DNA of 64,000 nt, taken from the NCBI GenBank assembly GCA_965200925.1, contig OZ241738.1, positions 3,484,567-3,548,566 on the forward strand. Reading direction: 5' to 3'. Origin of the DNA: WTGU01 sp965200925 (GTDB taxonomy: Bacteria; Pseudomonadota; Alphaproteobacteria; UBA828). Position 1 is the first letter of the stretch, and every line of letters begins with the position of its first letter. The notes below the pieces were generated by a model. It saw nothing but the letters and a program-made list of their open reading frames with translations, ran no database searches and was not told where the DNA came from. Positions 51,212-60,633 of this stretch are shown here, piece by piece. The translations under genes were made by a program, and so were the position numbers.

Positions 51212-52156
51212 GTGACCGCGATGCCCGGCCTCGCGCCGCCGCGCCCCATTCCGATCAAGGAGCGTGCCTCGATCCTGTTTATCGAGAAGGGCCAACTCGA
51301 TGTTCTCGATGGTGCGTTCGTGGCTGTCGATCGGATGGGCGTGCGCACGCATATTCCGGTGGGAGGCTTGGCATGCCTGATGCTGGAACCTGGCGCGCGT
51401 ACCTCCCATGCTGCGGTCGCACTCGCGGCTCGCGTGGGTTGCCTCCTGGTCTGGATCGGCGAGGCGGGCGTCCGTCTTTATTCCGCGGGGCAACCAGGCG
51501 GCGCACGCGCCGACAGGCTTCTTCACCAAGCGCGTCTGGCACTCGATCCGGACGCGCGTCTCAAGGTCGTGCGCAAGATGTATGACATGCGTTTTGGAGA
51601 ACCTGCGCCGCTTCGCCGATCCATCGAGCAATTGCGTGGAATCGAGGGTGCCCGCGTGAAGCGCCTCTATGAGGTGTTGGCGCGTCAATACGGCGTGGCG
51701 TGGAAGGGGCGGCGATATGATCCCGGCGACTGGGACGCGGCGGACTTGCCCAATCGCTGCCTGAGCCAAGCAACCGCATGTCTCTATGGGCTGGCGGAGG
51801 CCGCCGTCCTGGCGGCAGGCTACGCGCCAGCCATCGGTTTCCTGCATACGGGCAAACCGCAATCGTTCATCTATGACGTCTCTGATGTGTTCAAGTTCGA
51901 AACCGTGGTCCCGATAGCCTTCCGAGTCGCGGCGGAGGCGCAGCGGGGAAGACAGCCAGCCGCCAGCGATCCGGTTGGAGAGGTCAGGCGAGGGTGCCGG
52001 GACAGCTTCCGGAAGACTGGAATCTTGAACAAGTTGATCCTGAGCATCGAAGAGATGTTGGCGGCGGGAGGGCTGGAGGCGTCGCCGACGCCGGGCGAGG
52101 CGCAACCGGTTGCCATTCCCGAGGATCCGAGCGGCGATGTTGGTCATCGTGGTTAA
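51212..52156 (+). CDS. cas1e: CRISPR adaptation integrase Cas1e
   Basis: A 314-residue Cas1e. It shows the family N terminus (IPIKERASILFIEKGQLDVL, DGAFVAVDRMG), the metal-binding residues in QLRGIEGARVKRLYEVLARQ (Glu), IGFLHTGKPQSFIYDVSDVF (His and Asp) and KFETVVPIAFRV. The start is GTG 51212 or ATG 51221. Its end overlaps cas2e by 20 bp. It inserts new spacers at the leader end. Confidence 0.93.
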   Translation: MTAMPGLAPPRPIPIKERASILFIEKGQLDVLDGAFVAVDRMGVRTHIPVGGLACLMLEPGARTSHAAVALAARVGCLLVWIGEAGVRLYSAGQPGGARADRLLHQARLALDPDARLKVVRKMYDMRFGEPAPLRRSIEQLRGIEGARVKRLYEVLARQYGVAWKGRRYDPGDWDAADLPNRCLSQATACLYGLAEAAVLAAGYAPAIGFLHTGKPQSFIYDVSDVFKFETVVPIAFRVAAEAQRGRQPAASDPVGEVRRGCRDSFRKTGILNKLILSIEEMLAAGGLEASPTPGEAQPVAIPEDPSGDVGHRG

Positions 52157-52451
52157 TAGGGCCCCTCCGCCATTGCGGGGGCGTTTGGCCGTGTGGTTGC
52201 TGGAAATCAGGGCTGGAGTCTATGTCGGCCGTTATTCGCGTCGGACGCGCGAGATGATCTGGGATCAAGTCAGGGCGCACATCGGCGATGGCGATGCCAT
52301 TATCGCCTGGGCAGCTGCCAACGACGCGGGCTACGACTTTGATACGTGCGGCGTCAATCGCCGGCTCCCGACCGATCTCGACGGTTTCAAGCTCGTAAGC
52401 TTCTTGCCTCTCTCACCTGATGCGGTCCAGGCGGCACCACAGGGCCATTAG
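52137..52451 (+). CDS. cas2e: CRISPR adaptation protein Cas2e
   Basis: A 104-residue Cas2e starting at ATG 52137 (MLVIVVNRAPPPLRGRLAVW). The continuation LLEIRAGVYVGRYSRRTREM, IWDQVRAHIGDGDAIIAWAA and GFKLVSFLPLSPDA is typical of type I-E Cas2. It pairs with Cas1e in the integration complex. The longer frame from 52110 adds codons that read inside cas1e. Confidence 0.93.
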   Translation: MLVIVVNRAPPPLRGRLAVWLLEIRAGVYVGRYSRRTREMIWDQVRAHIGDGDAIIAWAAANDAGYDFDTCGVNRRLPTDLDGFKLVSFLPLSPDAVQAAPQGH

Positions 52452-52563
52452 TAAATCTGTCCTGCCGGCTTGCACTGCTCTCACCTATCCGAACTTAATA
52501 AGAACATTTGGTAAGCTCTTTGACATTGTGAAACATGTTTCGTACCAAGCTCTTGCTGCAAGA
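52452..52563 (+). promoter_or_regulatory. CRISPR leader with candidate promoter and 12-bp palindrome
   Basis: The leader is AT-richer than the rest of the locus. TTGACA (52520-52525), 17 bases, then TACCAA (52543-52548) would start transcription about 8 bp before the first repeat. The perfect palindrome GAAACATGTTTC (52530-52541) fills the spacer between the boxes. AAGCTCTT occurs at 52513-52520 and again at 52547-52554. GCTCTTG (52549-52555) and CAAGAGC (52559-52565) form a hairpin reaching into the first repeat. Confidence 0.6.
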
Positions 52564-55500
52564 GCGTTCCCCGCACACGCGGGGATGAACCGAGGCCGGC
52601 GCAATCGAAACGCACGCCGACCACGCGTTCCCCGCACACGCGGGGATGAACCGGGCGCCCGGCGCCACTCGCCCCCCTCGCCGTCGCGTTCCCCGCACAC
52701 GCGGGGATGAACCGTCGTCGGAGCGCGGCAGGCGGATCATGTCGTCGCGTTCCCCGCACACGCGGGGATGAACCGCGGGCGGCGCGCGTAGACGTCCTCG
52801 GCCCAGCGCGTTCCCCGCACACGCGGGGATGAACCGACGCCGGCCCTGGCCCTCCAGCTGCGGCGCATGCGTTCCCCGCACACGCGGGGATGAACCGGTC
52901 CAGGACTATACCGAGCTGCAGATCGACACGCGTTCCCCGCACACGCGGGGATGAACCGCAGTCGAGTTCCTGGGCGGCGTCCTCGCCGTAGCGTTCCCCG
53001 CACACGCGGGGATGAACCGGCGGAGTCGCGCGGCAGCCAGTAGATCGCCCCGCGTTCCCCGCACACGCGGGGATGAACCGATGCGCGTGCCGCCGAGGCC
53101 GCGGGTGACGCGGCGTTCCCCGCACACGCGGGGATGAACCGTGGGAGCGCGACGCGGCCCGCGAGACCGTCCGGCGTTCCCCGCACACGCGGGGATGAAC
53201 CGGCGAATTCGGAGAACATCCGGTTCCGCTACAGGCGTTCCCCGCACACGCGGGGATGAACCGCAGTCGAGTTCCTGGGCGGCGTCCTCGCCGTAGCGTT
53301 CCCCGCACACGCGGGGATGAACCGGCGGAGTCGCGCGGCAGCCAGTAGATCGCCCCGCGTTCCCCGCACACGCGGGGATGAACCGATGCGCGTGCCGCCG
53401 AGGCCGCGGGTGACGCGGCGTTCCCCGCACACGCGGGGATGAACCGTGGGAGCGCGACGCGGCCCGCGAGACCGTCCGGCGTTCCCCGCACACGCGGGGA
53501 TGAACCGGCGAATTCGGAGAACATCCGGTTCCGCTACAGGCGTTCCCCGCACACGCGGGGATGAACCGGCGGAAGCACGAAGTGTGGTGCGTATGGCGAC
53601 GCGTTCCCCGCACACGCGGGGATGAACCGCCGCCGGCTACCCCGCTTCTGGAGTGGGTAGCGCGTTCCCCGCACACGCGGGGATGAACCGCCGGACGTGA
53701 CGATGATCGGCTTGTCACCCAGGCGTTCCCCGCACACGCGGGGATGAACCGTTTACAGGGCCGGCCCGACGCGCGAAGCCAGCGCGTTCCCCGCACACGC
53801 GGGGATGAACCGACGGCAACGGCGAGGTCGTCCTCGACCCCACGGCGTTCCCCGCACACGCGGGGATGAACCGGCGGGCCGGGCCAGGCCACCCGCCCCA
53901 CCGGGGCGTTCCCCGCACACGCGGGGATGAACCGTCTTTCGGGCTTCGGGGGGGATGGGATTCGAGGCGTTCCCCGCACACGCGGGGATGAACCGACGGC
54001 TTGGGCGGCCGCGTCTGCCTTGGCAGCGCGTTCCCCGCACACGCGGGGATGAACCGTTGCCGCGAACCCCACGCGGAACAAGCTGCCAGCGTTCCCCGCA
54101 CACGCGGGGATGAACCGGGCGGCGCGCCGGTGCCTCGAACGAGCAGGCGGCGTTCCCCGCACACGCGGGGATGAACCGGTGTTGGCGTCTGCGCCCACGC
54201 CCACCCGGAAGCGTTCCCCGCACACGCGGGGATGAACCGGCGGCTGTTGCGGAGTGGGTTCGGGCGACGCGGCGTTCCCCGCACACGCGGGGATGAACCG
54301 ACGGACGGGCGGGCGCTACGGGCGTGACCATCGCGTTCCCCGCACACGCGGGGATGAACCGTTGATGCCCCATGCCCCATGCTGCCCGTTCTCGCGTTCC
54401 CCGCACACGCGGGGATGAACCGCTCATCTGCGCATCGACGTATTGGGTGAGTTCGCGTTCCCCGCACACGCGGGGATGAACCGAGCTCCTCGTCCGCGTG
54501 CTCCGGATATCGATAGCGTTCCCCGCACACGCGGGGATGAACCGAGGCCAGCCAGCGGGCCACCGCGGGATTCGCGGCGTTCCCCGCACACGCGGGGATG
54601 AACCGGCGTACATCCGAACCGTGGGGGGCTGGTCCTCGCGTTCCCCGCACACGCGGGGATGAACCGTTGCCCCAAGCCTGGATGCGCGCCGTGATTGCGC
54701 GTTCCCCGCACACGCGGGGATGAACCGGTGGGGCGGTCTGGCTGCCGCTGCCGGGGGTAGCGTTCCCCGCACACGCGGGGATGAACCGTTGGTGTCGGAC
54801 CGCTGGCTCATGGTGATGACGCGTTCCCCGCACACGCGGGGATGAACCGTGGCCAACCTGCCGGTGTACCTGGCGTCGACGGCGTTCCCCGCACACGCGG
54901 GGATGAACCGATCTGGGGCGACGTCCAGGAAGGCAAGCGAAAGCGTTCCCCGCACACGCGGGGATGAACCGTCGAACGGGCGCATCTCCGGCGTCACCCC
55001 CTCGCGTTCCCCGCACACGCGGGGATGAACCGGCGGCCGTCTACTCCCACCGCCACCTCCGCACGCGTTCCCCGCACACGCGGGGATGAACCGGGGAAAT
55101 CCGCGCCCTTCGTCAGGACTTCGCAGCGTTCCCCGCACACGCGGGGATGAACCGGCAGTGTCCGATACGTTATCCAGGACACCACGGCGTTCCCCGCACA
55201 CGCGGGGATGAACCGTCCGATCTGTTCCTCCACGGCATCCCGAAGACGCGTTCCCCGCACACGCGGGGATGAACCGCCGGCCCAGGTCATGGCGGCCAGG
55301 GCGGCCAGGCGTTCCCCGCACACGCGGGGATGAACCGGCGATCGCCCTCTGCTTGTTCGCCCCGGCGCCGCGTTCCCCGCACACGCGGGGATGAACCGGC
55401 CGCCCGCAAGGAACACGCCTGCGCGGCCGGGCGTTCCCCGCACACGCGGGGATGAACCGCCCACGCCGGCCTCTCCGGCTGGCTGAAGACGGCGTTCCCC

Positions 55501-56008
55501 GCACACGCGGGGATGAACCGGCGTCGGCATAGCTGATCCGCTGGCGGTGTTCGCGTTCCCCGCACACGCGGGGATGAACCGGCGGCCCTGCCGGGCGGGC
55601 GGGGATCGAGATCGCGTTCCCCGCACACGCGGGGATGAACCGGCTCCACGTCGTCAGGCGTTGGCTTCGACCAGGCGTTCCCCGCACACGCGGGGATGAA
55701 CCGAAGACACGGACATTGCCGGAACACTTTTGGGCGCGTTCCCCGCACACGCGGGGATGAACCGATTGCCGACATCGAGAAATCGACGTCGTGGGGGCGT
55801 TCCCCGCACACGCGGGGATGAACCGCGTGGCCTGTGGCTGGGCGTTCGGGGGCGGGCGCGTTCCCCGCACACGCGGGGATGAACCGGCGGTGATGCGCTG
55901 GTGAAGGCGGGCCGTGACGCGTTCCCCGCACACGCGGGGATGAACCGGCGTCACCTCATGCTTGAGACACCATCGCTATGCGTTCCCCGCACACGCGGGG
56001 ATGAACCG
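52564..56008 (+). CRISPR. Type I-E CRISPR array, 57 repeats and 56 spacers
   Basis: Repeat of 29 bp (GCGTTCCCCGC, ACAC, GCGGGGATGAACCG) alternates with 32-bp spacers at a strict 61-bp period: the first repeat begins at 52564 and the last at 55980, a distance of exactly 56 periods. Repeats look identical from end to end, including the leader-distal one, which usually decays. Orientation follows from the leader next to cas2e. Spacers are GC-rich with no obvious match in the window. Spacers 7-11 are repeated as 12-16. Open frames through the array, repeating HPRVCGER and FIPACAGNA, are artefacts. Confidence 0.99.
52930..53539 (+). repeat. Tandem duplication of five repeat-spacer units in the array
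   Basis: Spacers 7-11 (52930-53234, beginning CAGTCGAGTTCCTGG and ending CCGGTTCCGCTACAG) recur in the same order and without visible change as spacers 12-16 (53235-53539). The two copies are directly adjacent, 305 bp each, so the array contains 51 different spacers. Confidence 0.97.
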
Positions 56009-56029
56009 CAGATCGACATTACCACCGTC

Positions 56030-56146
56030 TCATCGGCAGACTTTCGCGAACCAGCGCTCGGCCGCCGCGTCGTCGGGGAATATGCGAGTAAACTCGACCA
56101 ACGGGTGTCCCTTGCGAAAGCGTTTGCTCGAGGCATCATATGCCAT
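56030..56146 (-). pseudogene. IS1595-type transposase remnant (N-terminal 38 codons)
   Basis: From the ATG complementary to 56144-56146 a short frame reads MAYDASSKRFRKGHPLVEFT then RIFPDDAAAERWFAKVCR and stops, 22 bp from the last CRISPR repeat. The pattern (basic start, LVEFTRIFPDDAAAERWF) is that of the N terminus of IS1595-family transposases, where it should be followed by a zinc-finger CPxCG that is missing. The element was therefore truncated at the array end. The rest of 56009-56352 shows no gene. Confidence 0.5.
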
Positions 56147-56236
56147 CGTCCGCTTCCGTCACTTGTGGGAATGTGGTGACCGGCACCGCCCGTCAGCGGA
56201 AATGGTCACCTTCGTATACATGCCCCAGAGGAAGGA

Positions 56237-56260
56237 ACATGCGGGCCTGGAGACCCGCGC
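56237..56260. repeat. Short GCGGG/CCCGC hairpin repeat
   Basis: ACATGCGGGCCTGGAGACCC followed by GCGC recurs with one change (T to G) at 63448-63471. The GCGGG and CCCGC arms can form a hairpin with an 8-nt loop. It probably is a REP-like intergenic repeat of this genome. Confidence 0.5.
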
Positions 56261-56352
56261 GCCGAAGGGGGCATCTGCGGAAATTGCCGGTGGCGCGAAA
56301 TCCGGGCTACCATCCGGCGCCGGCGCGGGAATCGAGTCCGGCGGGAGCGGCG

Positions 56353-57288
56353 ATGAGCGGGACGATCAAGGAAACGGAGTGGATCTGGCGCGACGGCGGC
56401 TTCGTCCGCTGGCGCGACGCCACGCTCCATGTCCTCTCCACCGCCGTCCAGTTCGGCTCCTCGGTCTTCGAAGGTATTCGCTGTTACGACACCCCGGCCG
56501 GGCCCGCCATCTTCCGGCTGCGCGAGCATCTCGGGCGCCTGCGCAACTCCTGCCGGATATACCGCATGGATCTCGCCCATACCGACGACGAGCTCGTCCA
56601 GGCGTGCTTCTCGGTGGTGAGGCGCAACGGGCTCTCCGCCTGCTACATCAGGCCCATGGTCTATCGCGGCTACGGCGCGATGGGGATGGACGGCGCCGGC
56701 AGCCCGATCGAAACCTGTATCTCCGCCTGGGAGTGGGGCGCCTATCTCGGCGACAAGGCGCTCGAGGAGGGGGTCGACGTCTGCGTTTCCTCCTGGAACC
56801 GCGCGGCGCCCAACACCTTCCCCGGCATGGCCAAGGCGACGGGGCACTACAACAACGCCCAGCTCATCAAGCTGGAAGCGCTGGCGAACGGCTTCGTCGA
56901 GGCGATCGCGCTCACCCATGACGGCCTGGTGAGCGAAGGCAGCGGACAGAACCTCTTCGCGGTCGCAGACGGCGCCCTCCTGACGCCGCCGATCGACGGC
57001 AGCAACCTCTCCGGAATCACGCGGAACGCGGTCATGACGATCGCCGGCGACCTCGACGTCCCGGTGCGGGAATGCCGGCTGCCGCGTGAGACGCTCTATT
57101 GCGCCGACGAGCTGTTCTTCTCGGGAACGGCGGCGGAAATCACGCCGATCCGCTCGGTCGACCGGATCGCGGTCGGCGCAGGCGGGATCGGCCCGGTCAC
57201 CCGGCGCGTCCAGCGGCGCTTCGCCGACATCGTGGGCGGCCGCTCGAACGACGACCACGGGTGGCTGACCCGTGTCCCTGCCGGATAG
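56353..57288 (+). CDS. Branched-chain amino acid aminotransferase-type (class IV PLP) enzyme
   Basis: A 311-residue fold-type IV aminotransferase like IlvE. Start ATG 56353 follows GGGAG. Landmarks: VLSTAVQFGSSVFEGIRCYD near residue 30, the PLP lysine in GMAKATGHYNNAQLIKLEAL (near 158), GLVSEGSGQNLFAVADGALL, and LFFSGTAAEITPIRSVDRIA. It interconverts branched-chain amino acids and keto acids, or acts on a related substrate. A dehydrogenase gene follows after 46 bp and an ABC transporter after that, so it could be part of an uptake-and-catabolism operon rather than biosynthesis. Confidence 0.87.
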   Translation: MSGTIKETEWIWRDGGFVRWRDATLHVLSTAVQFGSSVFEGIRCYDTPAGPAIFRLREHLGRLRNSCRIYRMDLAHTDDELVQACFSVVRRNGLSACYIRPMVYRGYGAMGMDGAGSPIETCISAWEWGAYLGDKALEEGVDVCVSSWNRAAPNTFPGMAKATGHYNNAQLIKLEALANGFVEAIALTHDGLVSEGSGQNLFAVADGALLTPPIDGSNLSGITRNAVMTIAGDLDVPVRECRLPRETLYCADELFFSGTAAEITPIRSVDRIAVGAGGIGPVTRRVQRRFADIVGGRSNDDHGWLTRVPAG

Positions 57289-57334
57289 ACCCGGCCGGCG
57301 GCGCGGGGCTTTCGACTCCGGGGAGGAAGGAACC

Positions 57335-58114
57335 ATGGGGATCGGCGTGCGCGGCAAGGCGGCGATCGTGACCGGCGCGGGCCGCGGCATCGGCAAGGGG
57401 ATCGCGACGGTGTTCGCCGAAGAAGGCGCGCGGGTGCTGGCGGTGAACCGCGGTGCCGAGGCCGGGGAGGCGTCGGTCGCGGAGATCCGGTCGGGCGGCG
57501 GCGAGGCGTCCTTCCTGCAAGCCGACGTCAGGAGCCGTGCCGACATGGAGCGCATGGCGGCGACCTGCCTCGAGCGCTACGGTGCCATCGACGTCCTCTG
57601 CCTCAACGCCGGGGTCTATCCCACCGCGCACATCGCCGAGATGGCCGACGAGACTTGGGACGAGGTGATCGACACCAATCTCAGGGGCGTCTTCTACGGG
57701 GTGCGCGCCTGCATTCCCCAGATGAAGGCGCAAGGCGGCGGGCGCATCGTCGCGATTTCCTCGATCACCGGCCCCAATGTCGGCTGGCCGGGGCTTTCCC
57801 ACTACATGGCGTCCAAGGGCGGCGTGAACGCCTTCGTCGCCGGCGCGGCGCTGGAGCTCGCCAAGTACAACGTCACGGTCAACGCGATCTCGCCCGGGAC
57901 CATCATGAGCCAGGGCCTCATGGAGTTGGGCGGCGCGCATATCGAGGAGATCAAGGCCGTCATTCCGGCGGGCTATATCGGCGAGAGCACGGACATCGCC
58001 TACGCCGCGGTCTATCTGGCGAGCGACCAGGCGCGTTACGTCACCGGCCAGGCGCTGGTGCTCGATGGCGGGCAGATCCTGCCGGAGAGTCCGGCCGCGC
58101 TCGCCGACGCATGA
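57335..58114 (+). CDS. Short-chain dehydrogenase/reductase (FabG-like)
   Basis: A 259-residue classical SDR. Cofactor motif TGAGRGIGKGIA near residue 13, structural LNAGVYP near 90, catalytic serine in RIVAISSITGPN near 141 and the YxxxK pair in SHYMASKGGVNAF near 156. C-terminal VTGQALVLDGGQ is typical. An arginine in AVNRG at the end of the second strand suggests preference for NADPH. Start ATG 57335 lies behind GGGAGGAAGGAACC; the frame from 57272 overlaps the aminotransferase. Confidence 0.88.
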   Translation: MGIGVRGKAAIVTGAGRGIGKGIATVFAEEGARVLAVNRGAEAGEASVAEIRSGGGEASFLQADVRSRADMERMAATCLERYGAIDVLCLNAGVYPTAHIAEMADETWDEVIDTNLRGVFYGVRACIPQMKAQGGGRIVAISSITGPNVGWPGLSHYMASKGGVNAFVAGAALELAKYNVTVNAISPGTIMSQGLMELGGAHIEEIKAVIPAGYIGESTDIAYAAVYLASDQARYVTGQALVLDGGQILPESPAALADA

Positions 58115-58267
58115 GCAGCGGTGCGGCGATTTCGGGATGAGACGGCGCCCCGGTTGTGTTTAGATGGCGCCCGCCGCCGCCGCGCACAGGCGGGAAGGCG
58201 GCGCGTGCGCGATGACGAAATGCCGGCCCGGGAGCTTCGGGAAGCGGCGCGATTGGAGGGAGAGACC

Positions 58268-59461
58268 ATGAACGAAGACACGCTTCTCGAACGGCTGGTG
58301 CGGAATGATCCGGTGCGCGGCGCGCGCGCGACCCGGCGTCAAGTGCTCCAGGGCCTGGGCGCCGGCGCGCTGGCCCTGGGCGCCGGCGGTGCGTTCGCGG
58401 GCAAGGCACAGGCCGCGCGCAACCTCGCGATGCTGACCTGGGACGGCTACGTCGACCCGCGGGTGCTGGACGGCTTCACCGAGCAGCACGGCTCCGGGAT
58501 CGACTACGAGCTGCACACGTCGGATCCGGACTCGGTCAACAAGCTGCGCGCCGGCGAGACCAAGATCTGGGACATCATCAATCTGAACAACCCGTGGGCG
58601 CGGGAGATGATGTGGCCCGAGGAGCTGATCGTCGCGCTCGACCGGGCGCGTTTCGAGCCTTATTTCGAGAAGATGTTGCCGATGTTCAAGCCGCCCTACA
58701 AATGGGCGATGAGCCTCGACAACCAGCATCTCCTCGGGGTCTGCCAGCGCGTCGATACCTTCGATTTCGTGGTCAACACCGACGTGATCTCGGCGGACAT
58801 GGCGAAAGACGAGGGCTGGGACCTGTTCAACAATCCGGACATGACCGGCCGTTACGGCATCCTCGCCTATGACAACTGGAACATCATGCACATCTGCATG
58901 GCCGCCGGCCTGCATCCGTTCAAGGAGAAGACCGACGACCAGGTGGCCACCTTCGAGGAGGCGGCACGGCGCCTGATCAACGGTGCCAAAATGGTCTCGG
59001 ATGATTTCGTCGCCATCAACCTCGCCGTGATCAACGGCGAGATCGACATGTATTTCGGCGGCGGCACCTACTCCATCTCGGCGGCGCGGCTCGACGGGCT
59101 CACGAACCTCTACCACGTGGTCCCGAAGAGCGGCCCGGCGGACGGCAAGGGCGGGATCAACTGGATCGAGCTCAGTTCGGTGGTCAACAATCCCGACCTG
59201 CATCCGAAGGCGATGGACTGGATGGAGTACATCCTCCAGCCCGAGACCTCCTATTGGGTCGCCACCGCCGGGGGCTTCCTCCTGCCGGTCGGGCAGATGG
59301 CGCAGCCCGAGCTCCTGGAGAAGTTCACCGCGGAAGAGCTCGATTCCTTCCAGTGGGACGAGTTCGACTACCGCATCGAGCACTCGGTCGAGTACGACGT
59401 GGTGCCGGACTACAACCGGCTCTACGACATCTACACGGCGGCGCGGCGCGAGAAGGCATAG
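58268..59461 (+). CDS. ABC transporter substrate-binding protein, spermidine/putrescine (PotD) type
   Basis: A 397-residue periplasmic binding protein of the PotD/PotF class. The N terminus has a twin-arginine-like signal (ATRRQVLQGLGAGALALGAG, then cleavage near GKAQAAR). The mature part starts NLAMLTWDGYVDPRVLDGF, followed by LHTSDPDSVNKLRAGETKIW and NLNNPWAREM, typical of family type II binding folds. C-terminal LHPKAMDWMEYILQPET fits. It is first of four transporter genes; ligand could be a polyamine or another cationic or zwitterionic compound. Confidence 0.87.
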   Translation: MNEDTLLERLVRNDPVRGARATRRQVLQGLGAGALALGAGGAFAGKAQAARNLAMLTWDGYVDPRVLDGFTEQHGSGIDYELHTSDPDSVNKLRAGETKIWDIINLNNPWAREMMWPEELIVALDRARFEPYFEKMLPMFKPPYKWAMSLDNQHLLGVCQRVDTFDFVVNTDVISADMAKDEGWDLFNNPDMTGRYGILAYDNWNIMHICMAAGLHPFKEKTDDQVATFEEAARRLINGAKMVSDDFVAINLAVINGEIDMYFGGGTYSISAARLDGLTNLYHVVPKSGPADGKGGINWIELSSVVNNPDLHPKAMDWMEYILQPETSYWVATAGGFLLPVGQMAQPELLEKFTAEELDSFQWDEFDYRIEHSVEYDVVPDYNRLYDIYTAARREKA

Positions 59462-59565
59462 CGCCCCGGCCAGGGATGGCGGCGCCGCGCGGGCCTCCGC
59501 GCGGCGTCGTTTCGACCGGGCGCCCGTGACGCGGCTCCGGCGGAAAGGGAACCGGGAAAGGCGCC

Positions 59566-60633
59566 ATGGTGCAGGCCGTGCCCATTCTGCGCATGGTCAA
59601 CCTGACCAAGCAGTTCGGCAAGCTGCTCGCCGTGAACGACGTCTCCCTCGATATCGAGGAGGGCGAGTTCTTCACCATCGTCGGGCCGTCGGGCAGCGGC
59701 AAGACGACGTTGCTGCGTATGCTCGGCGGGCTGGACAAGCCGACGGCGGGAGACATCTTCCTGCGCGACGAGCGCGTCAACGATCTGCCGGCGAACCGGC
59801 GCCCCACCTGCATGGTCTTCCAGTCGCTCGCGCTCTTCAACCACAAGACGGTGGGGCAGAACATCGAGTTCTCCCTGAAGATGCGGGGCGAACGCCGCGC
59901 CGCGCGCCGCCGGCGGGGCCTTGCGCTGATGAAGGTGGTTCAGCTGCCGGAGGACTACTACGACAAATCCGTGACGAAATGCTCCGGCGGCGAGCGGCAG
60001 CGGGTCGCGCTGGCGCGGGCGCTCGCTTCGGACCCGGACATCCTCTTCTTCGACGAGCCGCTTTCCGCGATCGACTACCGGCTGCGCAAGCTGCTCGAGG
60101 TCGAGCTCAAGGATCTGCACCGGACCACCGGCAAGACCTTCGTCTACATCACCCACTCCCTCGAGGAAGCCATGGTGATGAGCGACCGGATCGGGATCAT
60201 GCGGGAGGGGCACCTGATCCAGATCGGCTCGCCCAACGAGATCTACCTGCGTCCGCGCAACAAATTCGTCTCCGAATTCATGGGTGAGGTGAACACCCTC
60301 GCCGTGCGGGCGGGCGACGACGGCGCCCTCGATTGCCCGGCCTTCGACCGCCGCTTCACGAGCCCGGCCCGGCCCGACGGCTTCACCGACGGCTATCTCG
60401 TGATCCGCCCCGAATCGATGCGCTTCCTGAACGACCCGACGGAGGCGGAAAACCATCTGAGCGGGGCCGTCTTCAACGAATACGCGCTCGGCTCCCGGGT
60501 GCAATACCACGTCAGCGTCGGCGACACGATGTTTGTCGTCGAGAAGCTCCGCGAGCAGGCCTTCCAGGGCGCGCCCGACGATACCGTTCTGATCGGGTGG
60601 GACGCCGGTGACAGCGTGCTCGTGACCGACTGA
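59566..60633 (+). CDS. ABC transporter ATP-binding protein, PotA type
   Basis: A 355-residue ATPase with Walker A GPSGSGKTTLLRML (near residue 44), Q-loop MVFQSLALFNHKTVGQN, signature CSGGERQRVALARAL (near 143; Cys replaces the usual Leu), Walker B ILFFDEPLSAIDYRLRK and switch YITHSLEEAMVMSDRI. A C-terminal TOBE domain (GYLVIRPESMRFLNDPTEAE) is typical of PotA. Its stop overlaps the permease start (TGATG). It powers import of the PotD-type ligand. Confidence 0.92.
   Translation: MVQAVPILRMVNLTKQFGKLLAVNDVSLDIEEGEFFTIVGPSGSGKTTLLRMLGGLDKPTAGDIFLRDERVNDLPANRRPTCMVFQSLALFNHKTVGQNIEFSLKMRGERRAARRRRGLALMKVVQLPEDYYDKSVTKCSGGERQRVALARALASDPDILFFDEPLSAIDYRLRKLLEVELKDLHRTTGKTFVYITHSLEEAMVMSDRIGIMREGHLIQIGSPNEIYLRPRNKFVSEFMGEVNTLAVRAGDDGALDCPAFDRRFTSPARPDGFTDGYLVIRPESMRFLNDPTEAENHLSGAVFNEYALGSRVQYHVSVGDTMFVVEKLREQAFQGAPDDTVLIGWDAGDSVLVTD

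Noticed and set aside
52481..55954. Long open frames on the minus strand through the CRISPR array (repeating HPRVCGER, FIPACAGNA)
   Set aside because: They are translations of the 61-bp repeat units. The period is not a multiple of three, so the three reading phases alternate, and no gene is implied.
52593..55979. Self-targeting spacers against genes in this window
   Set aside because: No spacer was seen to match another part of the window by eye; a proper search was not possible.
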